DNA of 64,000 nucleotides from Hippopus hippopus (Eukaryota; Mollusca; Bivalvia; Cardiida; Cardiidae), in assembly GCA_946811185.2 (NCBI GenBank), contig OX328112.1, positions 33,449,562 to 33,513,561 of the forward strand, given 5' to 3'. Made by a program: the position numbers and the translations under genes. Within the stretch, counting starts at the first letter, position 1. Every line of letters begins with the position of its first letter. The notes under the pieces were generated by a model, which saw only the letters and a program-made list of their open reading frames with translations, searched no databases and was not told the DNA's origin. Below are positions 22,561 to 35,000 of this stretch, piece by piece.

Positions 22561-23034
22561 CATATCTTTTGTATTTTAGAAACAAATTATAGCTATGAAT
22601 TTTCTCGTGGAACTATTGCCTGAGACAACATGAGTTCCGAACACTGACTGGTGTTTCAGAACTTCAAAAACGTACTAGGTTAAGCTGTCGTTTGCTAGAT
22701 GTTTTCCGCAGGAAATTTCCACATTTCTTTCATAAAAGCAAACAGTATCTGATTCATTTGGGTCTCAAGGGAGTCAATGATAGAGTGATTGCTCTATTTT
22801 TGGTCCAACAAAAAGTTTCAGTATGACACCATTAAAAAAAAAACGTAATAGAAATTATATGACATAGTGTTTCTAATATACACCGAGTACCTGCTAGATG
22901 ATCTAAGTTTAGCAAGAGCTTCAATTCAATTATTCAATAATTTATATGCCAATGCAAGCGTCTAACCTCGTAACCAATCATGCCCAGAATTGTTTACATC
23001 TCAACGAAAGATTTATGACAGAGATTTAAACATT
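22561..23034 (+). promoter_or_regulatory. Presumed promoter and 5' leader of the ADAM17-like gene
   Basis: This is the only repeat-poor stretch just before the first coding exon. A TATA-like tttatatgcc lies near 22938 and a CCAAT-box-like accaatca near 22973, about 100 and 60 nt before the ATG. No transcription start can be fixed from sequence, and an upstream non-coding exon is possible. The assignment rests mainly on position. Confidence 0.35.
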
Positions 23035-23089
23035 ATGTCTTCTACGCAAATGATAATCATTCTATGTGCATTTATGTTATCTTGCCAAG
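23035..23089 (+). CDS. ADAM17: ADAM17-like exon 1: signal peptide
   Basis: The ATG opens 18 codons: a short polar start (M-S-S-T-Q), then a hydrophobic core M-I-I-I-L-C-A-F-M-L ending in S-C-Q, which is a good signal peptide. The exon stops after the first base of a Gly codon at caag/gtttgt. That phase is exactly what exon 2 needs. It is too short to stand out as an ORF. The start is inferred: a second ATG five codons later would still leave a usable signal peptide, and no upstream in-frame alternative has a better context. Confidence 0.75.
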
Positions 23090-26000
23090 GTTTGTCTATT
23101 TTGAAGCCTTCCGTTGCACACGCTGAAGGATAGAGGCTTATTCTGTTCTGTGCATTCGTAGATCATCTGCAAAATTTGAAACTGGACCCCCCCCCCCCCA
23201 CATAGTTGCAGCAGATAAGGTTTCTTGAATACTCAGCTATGCGTGGCCGTGCTTATGCTCTCATTGTTTCCTCATTTCATCTTTTGAGTAACCTAAACCT
23301 CATGGTCTTTAAGACCATTTCTGACACCATTGTGAAGTTTAGAAAACATTTAGGAAAGAGGAGAAAATGCTGGTTACTAGCATTTTCTCTTTTTTTTCCC
23401 AAATTGTTTTCAAAAGTTATTTTTTTCAAGGTTGTTAAAACTCGGGTAATTGTGTAGTAAAGACACTTGGCCTCATTGTAAGCATTTGCAGACGACCAAT
23501 GTGGCTCAAATGATGCATTTGCCTTTCACAGGAAAGAAAACATTGATAAAAAGTATTTTCATCTTTTTTGCCAAAATGTTTTCAAAGCCTATTTCCTTCT
23601 GTGTCGATTCTAATGGGATTATTTAATGATGGATGAACCCCTTCCCACACAATATAAGTTTTAGATTCACCCAAATTCAGAACATCTGCAGCTGACAAAT
23701 TCAAAGTTGATATAAATGAGCACAAGTTCTCTGATAGAATAGAAGACATTGTTAGAAAAAGAGAAAATGCTATTTACCAGCATTTTCTCCTTTTCTCACA
23801 CTGTTTTCAAGAGGTTTCTTCCAATGGATCGTTTACACTCAGGATTGTTTGATAAAGGGTTAATGACTGAAATAAACAAAGTTTTATTTGATACTGTCAT
23901 TTCAGGTCATCTAGATGACAAATTCCATTATTATGAAATTATAGATGAGGTAGAAGTGAGCTCTATCGTAAAGAGAAGTTCAGATACTAATGTTAAAACA
24001 GTGAGATTAAATGCTTTTGGGAAGTAAGTCAGACTTTCCTACCTTCATTTTCTTAATGCCATATGTAAATAATGAAGGTGTTAAAATGCATTGAAATTTA
24101 CAGTGTAAATCATTCCATTTAAAAGTATGGAAATTATTGTGAGGATGACAATCTTTCATGGTACAGTCGGTCCAAGTGTTTGTCGCTGAAAGATAAATGT
24201 ATTTCAAAACTAGGTTAACAGTTACCAAGTTGGTCTATCTTTTGTTTACGTATCAGCTAATTTTAAAATTAATTTCTCTGCCAGCAACTAACACTTGAAC
24301 TGACCGAACAGTAACAACTTGTCATCCACACATTTAAAAGATAATAGTTATGATTTGAATTTTAATGCATTTTAACACTCACATTGTTCATTTTTGGCTG
24401 CTATTGGGCCTTTATGATGCTTGATGTGTACAAGCAACTGACTGATATGTATTACAAGGGCATAGACAGGGGCTCAGAATCATTATAAATGCACTCCAAA
24501 TTGAGAATACTTTTTCACCCTTAGACTGTAATACGCTGCTACATGTGACGCAGTGTGCTTTTGCAGACTGTGTAAATCAAGATCAAACTACTCAGAAGGT
24601 GCAGTCTGATCTAGGTCTACACTGTCTGGTACAGTATAGAGATGAGATTTTTCCATCTGAAAGCAAAAGGATGAAACCGCATTACTGGTACAATAATTGG
24701 CTTTTTGCTATCAATTGGAAATTTCCATTTTATTTTTGTGTACATAGTTTTAGACTTAATTATGATGATAATAATAGCGATGCAAGTGGCAAGCAATTTC
24801 TGCTTTTTTCAGTTATGGTCTACATGCTATTGCAAAATAGATAGAGGATATTTGTTTTTTACGGTGACAGATCGCAATTTATTTCATCGAGTGAACATCA
24901 TCGGTAATATTTTCATGAGTGGCACAGCCATGAGTGAAAATATTACCGATGATGTTTATGAGATGAAACAAATTCAGTCTTTTACCACAAAAATCAAATA
25001 TTCTATTTATTTCATGCTTTTAACCCTTTCTTGGGGGAACTTAATCAAAATCCAGTACAGTTCTTTCGGTTATTCCCCGTGGCATACCCCCTTCGCATAA
25101 CAACGCATTACAATATTACGTCAAGCGCGAGAAATGTAAAGTAAATTACGCCGTATTTCCATCTGGTTATGAGGCATGCGCATTTTACCTAGGTAATTTG
25201 TACACGGGAACAACTGTTTCCGCTTTCAATTAAAGAGTTAGAATATAAAAATCGGTATTTTCACTGGTCGTAACCATGAAATATCGAAAAATATTTGACC
25301 GAAATTTCTCTATAACCTACTGGAAAGCATGAAATAATATTGTTTATTTCTTCAAATGCTTGTGCTTTGTGTAATTTGTAAAGGTTTAGGGATAGGTCAT
25401 AAAACACCATGCACATTCAGTAGTCAGCACTAGGTTAATTTTGAGTCGTACAAGTTGTAGGCATTAGTTTTGCAGATGACAATTTATATGTTGCTGGAAT
25501 TATGAGATTTATCTGTTAAAAGGTTAGAAAAATTGTGGGAAAAGGAGAAAATGCTGGTTACCAGCATTTTCTCCTTTTCCTACAATGTTTTCAAAAGCTT
25601 TCTACCACAGGGTCATTAACACTCAGGATTGTGAAGGAGAGATTTAATGGGTGTTTTTCCTCTCTACAGGAATTATTCTTTAGAACTCACACCAAGCAAA
25701 AATTTATTTACCAATGACTTTAAGATCACAGTTGTACATGGAGATAATTCGGAAGATGTCATTGACAATTTTGACACAAGCAACTTTTTGACGGGACATG
25801 TTACAGGTAAACAGTTCTATTTTGTATTAGTCTTTTGCATGGTGTTTGCTTAAAGATACCCATTTACTCATTTGCACAGATTACAATGTATAGAAAATGT
25901 AATTTTGGACTTGGCTCCTATCCATTCATTCAATGGAGGATATCGCATGATGCTTATCATGTGACTGTGTACGACCTTTGCCTTGCATATTCATGAAGCT

Positions 26001-29000
26001 GTCAAGAAGGTGGAGCTGAGATACACAACGCTGGTCTACTGTTGTAACAATTAATGTCACAAGAACCAAATAGAGATTTACTAGAGGATGTCGAAATTTT
26101 ATACTGAGAGCACTGGAATAATTTTAAAGACAGTAGAAAGGAAAATTATTTATGTGCACATTAATATTTAGTATTTTCAGATTGCTGAAAGAATGGAAAA
26201 AGACATGATCCTACAAATAGACAAGTGCGCCATTTCCCATGTTGAAACAAAAAGTAGTCTAACTTTCTATTTTTAGATTGGGGTGTGTAAATGACTCTAG
26301 CGATACTCTCCCCCATTGCTTACAATTTTGAGCTGACATAATTTTCTCCCGGCCAAGATTAATTACAAATAAGAAAGCTGAAACCTCTTTTCATTCTTTG
26401 GGGGCCATAGATATTGCAAATTTATTGATTTAAACACATTTCTAAATTCGGCTTAAAATGAGTCGATGGGGAACTTTAAAGCTGGTGATAAGCGACCTTG
26501 GCTGTAGATGCACCACAAAACATCATCATTTTGGTCATTTTTAGACAATGCTGATAAATATAGGATCTGACATAAGTTGGCATTTGAGATAAAGTCTTAT
26601 TAAACACCTCCAAAAAAATGTTACCAAGTGAGCCTCTGGTAAGCTTAAATCTTAACGACAAAGTTTTAGCCTTGTCCAAATCGAAAGCTTTTGCAGATGG
26701 CAAATTAAATGTGGCTCAAATGATGGAATTTGTGTCTTAAAGAGAAGCCGCATCGTGAGACAAGGAAAAATGCTGGTTACCAGGTTACCAATCATGGTTA
26801 CCAGTATTTTCTCCTTTTCTCACAATGTTTTCCAAAGGCTTATTCCTCATTAAAACTTGAGATTGTGTGGTAAAGGGTTAAACAAGCTGGTAACAGAACA
26901 TGACTTAACCCTTTACCAAAGAAGCCTTCTGAAAACATTGTGGGAAAACGAGAAAATGCAGGTAACCAGCATTTTCTCCTTTTCCCACAATGTTTTCTTC
27001 CCTTCCCAAAACAAATTTCAAACTTTCAGTCACTTTTATTTTGTCGTCTGCAAATGTTTTCAATTTGGACCCATCTAAAATTTTGTCGTTTGGTAAAGAG
27101 TTAATCAATTTTCTAGGTGACCCTAACTCCACTGCCACTATACACATTGATCAAGATAACATGGTCACTGGATCTTTTACAACCGGAAATGAAGAAATAG
27201 GAATAGAGGTTAGTGCTACCTTTTTGTCAACCCATTTCATCCTGAAACAGGTGTAGGACAATTGCCCACCCAGTCACTCATTTGCTCACCCTGGCATTTG
27301 CTAATCCGACATTTGCCCACCCAGGCATATGCCCACCTGGGCATTTGCTCAATCGGACATTTGCACACCAGGGCATTTGCCATCTAGAACAAAAGCCCAC
27401 TAGGACAAAAGGCCTCCAATACTGTAAACCAGGAAATGGTTTCGCGCATTTTAAGTTAGTGTCTTTCACGGCAGGGTTTGATCAGCGAAAGTAATATGCC
27501 GCGAATCACTCACTTGTCATGAAAACATGAACTTTAGTTGCTAGGAGAAGTTTGTTTTTAGAAAACTTACTAGAAGATGTGTATCCATTTACCTATTTTC
27601 TACCGTACAGGGAAACAACTTTTTAGCTCACCTGAGCACAACGTGCTCAAGAGGAGCTTTTAGGGTCACGCTGTGTCCGTCGTCCGTCGTGCAGCGTCAG
27701 CAATTCTTTAAACATCTTCTCCTCCTAAACCGCTTGGCTGATTTGGACCAAACTTGGCTGGAATGTTCCTTGGGAGGTCCTCTCTAAAAAGTGTTCACAA
27801 AATTTGATTTCATCAAAAACTCTGGTTGACATGGCAACCAAATGGAATTTTCCAAGAAATTCTTTAAAAATCTTCTCCTCTGAAACCGCTGGTCAGATAT
27901 TGAAATAATTTCACAGATATGTTCCTTGGGTGACCCTTTTCAAAAACTGTTCGCGAAATTTTGATTCGTCGAAAAGCATGGCCATGGTGGAGGGGGGGGG
28001 GGCTCTTGGCGTCCATTGGTGTCAACAATTCTGTAAAAATCTTCTCCTCTGAAACTGGTGGTCAGATTTTGAAATAATTTCACAGATATGTTCCTAAAGT
28101 AACCCTTTTCAAAAACTTTTCGTGAAATTTTGATCCGTCGAAAAACATGGCCGTGGTGGAGGGGGGGGGGCTCTTGGCGTCCAGCGGTGTCAACTATTCT
28201 TTAAACATCTACTCCTCCTACACCACTTGGCCGATTTGGACCAAACTTGGCTGGAATGTTCCTTGGGAGGTCCTCTTTTAAAAATTGTTCACAGAATTTG
28301 ATTTCATCAAAAACTCTGGTTGCCATGGCAACCAAATGGAATTTTCCAAGAAATTCTTTAAAAATCTTCTCCTCTGAAACCGCTGGTCAGATATTGAAAT
28401 AATTTCACAGATATGTTCCTTGGGTGACCCTTTTCAAAAACTGTTCGCGAAATTTTGATTCGTCAAAAAGCATGGCCATGGTGGAGGGGGGGGGCTCTTG
28501 GCGTCCATCGGTGTCAACAATTCTGGGTGGTCAGATTTTGAAATAATTTCACAGATATGTTCCTAAAGTAACCCTTTTCAAAAACTTTTCGTGAAATTTT
28601 GATCCGTCGAAAAACATGGCCGTGGTGGAGGGGGGGGGGGGCTCTTGGCGTCCAGCGGTGTCAACTATTCTTTAAACATCTACTCCTCCTACACCACTTG
28701 GCCGATTTGGACCAAACTTGGCTGGAATGTTCCTTGGGAGGTCCTCTTTTAAAAATTGTTCACAGAATTTTATTCATCAAAAACTCTGGTTGCCATGGCA
28801 ACCAAATGGAATTTTCTAAGAAATTCTTTAAAAATCTTCTCCTCTGAAACCGCTGGTCAGATATTGAAATAATTTCACAGATATGTTCCTTGGGTGACCC
28901 TTTTCAAAAACTGTTCGCGAAATTTTGATTCGTCAAAAAACATGGCCATGGTGGAGGGGGGGGGGGGGGGGCTCTTGGCGTCCATCGGTGTCAACAATTC

Positions 29001-32000
29001 TGGGTGGTCAGATTTTGAAATAATTTCACAGATATGTTCCTAAAGTAACCCTTTTCAAAAAATTTCGTGAAATTTTGATCCGTCGAAAAACATGGCCGTG
29101 GTGGAGGGGGGGGGGGCTCTCGGCGTCCAGCGGTGTCAACTATTCTTTAAACATCTACTCCTCCTACACCACTTGGCCGATTTGGACCAAACTTGGCTGG
29201 AATGTTCCTTGGGAGGTCCTCTTTTAAAAATTGTTCACAGAATTTGATTTCATCAAAAACTCTGGTTGCCATGGCAACCAAATGGAATTTTCCAAGAAAT
29301 TCTTTAAAAATCTTCTCCTCTGAAACCGCTGGTCAGATTTTGAAATAAGTTCACAGATATGTTCCTTGGGTGACCCTTTTCAAAAACTGTTCGCGAAATT
29401 TTGATCCGTCGAAAAACATGGCCGTGGTGGAGGGGGGGGGGGCTATTGGCATCCAGTGGTGTCAACAATTCTTTAAACATCTTCTCCTCCTACACCACTT
29501 GGCCGATTTGGACCAAACTTGGCTGGAATGTTCCTTGGGAGGTCCTCTTTAAAAAATTGTTCACAGAATTTTATTCATCAAAAACTCGGTTGCCATGGCA
29601 ACCAAATGGAATTTTCTAAGAAATTCTTTAAAAATCTTCTCCTCTGAAACCACTGGTCAGATTTTGAAATAGTTTCACAGATATGTTCCTTGGGTAACCC
29701 TTTTCAAAAACTGTTCGCGAAATTTTGATCCGTCGAAAAACATGGCCATGGTGGAAGGGGGGGGGGCTCTTGGCATCCAGCGGTGTCAACAATTCTATAA
29801 AAATCTTCTCCTCTGAAACTGGTGGTCAGATTTTGAAATAATTTCACAGATATGTTCCTTGGGTGACCCTTTTTAAAAATTGTACGCAAAATTTTGATCC
29901 GTTGAAAAACATGGCCGTGGTGGAGGTGGGGGGCTCTTGGTGTCCAGCGGTGTCAACAATTCTTTAAACATCTTTTCTTGCTTAACTGCTTGGCCGATTT
30001 GGAACAAACTTGGCTGGAATGTTCCTTGGGACGTCCCCTTTGAAAATTGTTCACAGAATTTTATTCATCAAAAACTCTGGTTGCCATGGCAACCAAATGG
30101 AATTTTCCAAGAAATTCTTTGATAATCTTCTCCTCTGAAACCACAGATCAGACTTTGAAATAATTTCATGGATATGTTCCTTGGGTAACCCTTTTTAAAG
30201 TTTGTTTTTGTAATTTTGATCTGTCAAAAAACATGGCCTGGGTGGGGATGGGCATCTTTGCACTGTGTGGACTTAAAGAAATTCTTTGAAATTCTTCTTC
30301 TCCTAAACCACCTGTCAGATTTTGAAATAATTTCACAGAAATATTCCTTAGGTGCCCCTTTTGAAAATCTATTCGCGAAATTTTGATCTGTCAAGAAACA
30401 TGGCTGTGGTGGGTGGAAGCTATTTGCTCTATGAGGACATGAAGAAATTCTTAAAGATTTTGTCTTCTCTGAAACCACTATTCAGATTTTGAAGTTATTT
30501 CACAGAAATGATCCATATATTATACCCCTTATTTAGCTTAGCTGTTTTCAAAGAAAACATCAAGGTATTGACATAGCCCTGTTGGCGTCATCTGCGTTGT
30601 TGTTGTTGTGCAAAAACTTGGACATTTTGTTATATCTCAGCTTCCACTCAACACATGTATTTAAAACTCGGAATAATTGTTCACTAGTAAAAAGCAGCCC
30701 ATACAACAAGGGCAGTTAACTCCAAAATTGTTTTGTCCAAATTATGCCCCTTTTGCGACTTGAAATTTTATTTTACTATCCAGCAAGGTTCCAACAGCCA
30801 ATCATTGGCACTCTCATGAGGTGCTCTTGTTCAACTTAGTATTTTTAGCCACTATCGGGCATGTGCTCTTGTTCAAGATAAGGTCTTTGGGTGACCTATC
30901 CTAAAATTTATTTGCAGAATTCTGATTCGTCAAAAACATGGCTGTGGTGATGATTGTAGGGATGATGACAGATTTTGAAATGATTTTTACAGGTGACCTT
31001 TTTATAAGTGCTTGGCAAAATACTGATTTTGTTTCCAAAATTTCAATACTTTAAAAAAAGTCGGTTATGGTCCTCTCAAAAATTCAGGTGAGCGATCCAG
31101 GGCCATCTTGGCCCTCTTGTTTGAAATAGGGTGTCAGAGAACAGTTTATTTCTTCTACTTTGTTTACTGATACAAATCACATAAACTTTGCAAAATGACA
31201 AACGGGAAAATACAAAATCGAACGAAAGAATAACTTGAGCAAATACTTTTGCAGTTTCATCATATCTGTATGTCCATCCATCCATCCCGTCCATCAAGTT
31301 TTCATTTCTGTCCTCCAATTAAAAAGCTGTTTGACCTTGGACCATGAAACTTTGTACAAGTCTTGCTCATGACCCAAGGAGGTGCCCTATTGTTTTTGGG
31401 ACACATGGGTCAAAGGTCAAGGTCACAGGTGAACTTTGAAAATCATTTCTGTGCTCCAACTTTAACAGCTGTTTGACTTAGGACCCTGAAACTTTATACA
31501 AGTGTTGCTCATGACTCAAGGAGGTTCACTATTGTTTTTGGGTCACATGGGTCAAAGGTCAAGGTCTTAGATGAATTTTTTTGAAAATTGTTTCTGTGCT
31601 CTAACTGAATAGCTGTTTGACCTAGGACCCTGAAACTTTATACAAGTGTTGCTTATGATCCAAGGAAGTGCATTTTTGTTTTTTGGTGTCACATGAGTCA
31701 AAGGTCAAGGTCAAAGATGAACTTTGTTTGAAAATCATTTCCGTACTCTAACTTAGCATGTGTTTAACCTAGGACCCTGAAACTTTATACGAGGATTGCT
31801 CATGACCCAAGGAGGTGCCCTATTGTTTTCAGTTACATGGGTTTAAGGTTAAGGTCACTGGTGATCTTTTTTTTAAAAACCATTTCCATCCTCTGCCTGT
31901 GCTGCTTCAGTAATAAGGCGCTGGTTTGGGGGGGGGGTATTTGTCCTCTTTGCGACAGTTCTTGTTTTTGCATTGTTTTACATACGAACTACAAAGATTT

Positions 32001-35000
32001 TACTGTGTATGTGTATTCTATTGTAGCCACTGTCAGACCATGTTGAAGATGAAGGAGAGGATTTTGATTCAAAGTCAAAAATGATTGCTTACAGGAGATC
32101 AGACATTAAAACAGATCCACAAAAGTGAGTATTGACTGTACTTCTATATGAGGGCTAATTGATAAGTTTTGAACCTAAAGTCATGTGACCATGCTGGAGT
32201 CATGTTTTCTTATGCCCAATGCAACCTTTAGTCACAATGTTTCAAAAACAGCCTTATTGCAATACTGAATTAACCCTATACCACACAATCACAACTTTTA
32301 ACAGCCGGGAGGATGAAGGCTTTTGAAAAGCTTGCAAGGAAAAGGAGAAATCTTGGTTACCAACATTTTCCCTTTTTCGACAGTGTTTTCTACTCTTTTT
32401 CAAAGATAATTCTCCCACTGAGTCACCTTTTTTGCATCTTCTGTAAATGCTTTTAATTTGGACAAGTCTTAGATTTTGTTGACTGGTAAAAAAAATTTGA
32501 ACCTTTACCAAACAATCCCAACTTTAAATAACACTGACAGGGATCAAGGCTTTTGAAAACATAGTGGGAAAAGGAGAAAATGCTGATAACCAGCATTTTC
32601 TCCTTTTCCCGCAATTTTTTCATGCTTTCAAAGACAAATCTGGCAATTTGAGTAAGCTCTAATTTTGTTGTCTGCAAATGCTTTCAGTTTGGACAAGTGT
32701 AACATTGATGTTTTGTCATCTGGTAAAAAGTTAGGTTAAAGGTCATTGTCAGGTGACATTGAGTCATTACTCTGTAGTGCTTTGATTCTAATTACAGCCA
32801 AGGTTTGTGTGGTTCTGTACATCCTGACAGTGTTGGAGGTGATGTGGAAGATATAGAACTGCAAAACTTTGTGAAAGGTACCTTAGTACATCATTTTGTA
32901 GAAAAACTACACAATTATACTGTAAAAATGGATGTCATTGAAGGTCTATAATTTCGTGAATTACCAAACACTGACCTTATGCATGTTTTATATTATGCAA
33001 AAACTGCAGCAGATAATCATGCATGAGAAATACACACCATAAAAATCATTGAGAAGCCGAGCCCCAGTAGCGCAGTTGGTAGCGTATAGGACTCAAGAAT
33101 GGGGGGGTCGCTGGTTCGATCCCCGGCTTGGCCAGTTTCTTTCCGAGGATTGATGATAGTCATTGCAACAGGATTCACCTCTCTCACAGCTGACCATTGT
33201 TTCGACGATGGTTATGTTGGAAAGCAGCCAGTGGCTTGGGAAGAATATTGTGCAGAGTATTGGTAAAAGGAGCTCCAGGAAAGCACAGATAGGTGCACTG
33301 GCCACCGTGATATAACAAATAATGTTGAAAACGGCGTCAAACACCATGCAATCAATCAGTCATTGAAAAATGTGTTTAACTGGCAGTATTAACTGCCACT
33401 AGACTGGTATTCCGGTCGATTTTGATGAAAAAAGGCATTCATTGATATCGACAGTGGTCTCAGTCAGTCGCTCTTACGTGATCTGATGTCTAGGTGAAAT
33501 ATTTCGTAATGTTGCTTAAATTTACACTGGTGGATATCTTTGTGATTTTTATCAGTATGTGAATATTGCAAAGATTTCCACAAAGCGAACATTTCCTGTT
33601 TTACGGTATTTATGACAAAGAAGGTACGGACATGTGCTGAGGACAAAGGGTTGTAGTTAGCCCTTTATCACACAATCCAGAATGTTAACAATCGCAGGAA
33701 AGAAAGCTTTTGAAAACATTGTGGAAAAAGGAGAAAATGCTGATAACCAGCATTTTCTCCTTTTTCCACATTGTTTTCTACCCTTCCCGATACAAATTTC
33801 AATTTTTGCATCACTTCTGATTTTATGTCTGCAAATGCTTTCAATATGGATGTGTTCAAAATTTTATAATGTGGTAAAGGGTTAATAAATGTTATGACAA
33901 AAATGAGAAATGGCTCAATATGAGAGTATTCTGATTTTATCAGGGTGGACAGTGCATCTGTCTAGTCAGTCCAAGAGTTTCTTTAACCCTATACCACACA
34001 ACAAAATTTCAGACTTGTCCAAATTAAAAATATTTCCAGATGACAAACTAGGTATAGCTCATATGGTAGGCTCTGTCAGATTAAATGTGACTCAGATGAT
34101 TGGATTTGTCTTTTATGGAGTAAAAAAACATTGTTAAAAAGGGAGAAGGCCTGGCTTCTAGCTTTTTTAGCTCGGCTGTTTTCAAAGAAAATGTCAAGGT
34201 TTTGTTATAGACCTGTTGTTGTCATCTGCAAAACTAACCTCATATTACAGATTCCAGTAAGTCAAGGACCAAGAGGTTTGCTGGGCCTGCTGGACCTGTG
34301 GAAGAGTTGAAGTCTTGTCTTATAATCGCAGTAGCTGACTTCAGATTTTATGTGCATAGGGGGCAGAGTGATGTCTTTGGTACAGCTAACTATATCGTAA
34401 GTAGAAATAGCCTTTACCCTACACTGTGACAGCAACAAATGTACTGGTCAAAAATAACAATCGATCAAATATGGTGACATTACCACCGCTTCAGTACCGA
34501 ATACAGATTGAGGTTGGGGGCCGACTTTAACTTCATAATGCTTTGCCAAATGACAAAAATTTTGGACATGTCCAAATTGAAAGCGGTTGCAGACTACCAG
34601 TGAAAGGTGGCTCAAATGAAGAAAATAGTCCTTGATAGAGTAGAAAACCAGCATTTTCTCCTTTTCCAACAATGTTTTCAAAAGCCTTCTTGCTAAGGGT
34701 AGTTAAAAGTTGTGATTGTTGTGTAAAGAGTTAATCCTTTACCAAACAATCCCTGGTTTTTACGGCTCAATGGAAGAAGCCTTCTGAAAACATTGTGGGA
34801 AAAGGAGAAAATGCTGGTAACCAGCATTTTCTCCTTTTCCCACAATGTTTTCTACTCATCTGAAGTCAAGTTTCATTTCATGAGTCACATTTATTTTGTC
34901 ATCTGCAAACGCTTTCAATTTGGGCAAGTCTAAAATTTTGTCGTTTGGTAAAGAGTTAACTAAGATGACAAAAATGTAGACTTGTCCAAATTGAAAGCAT

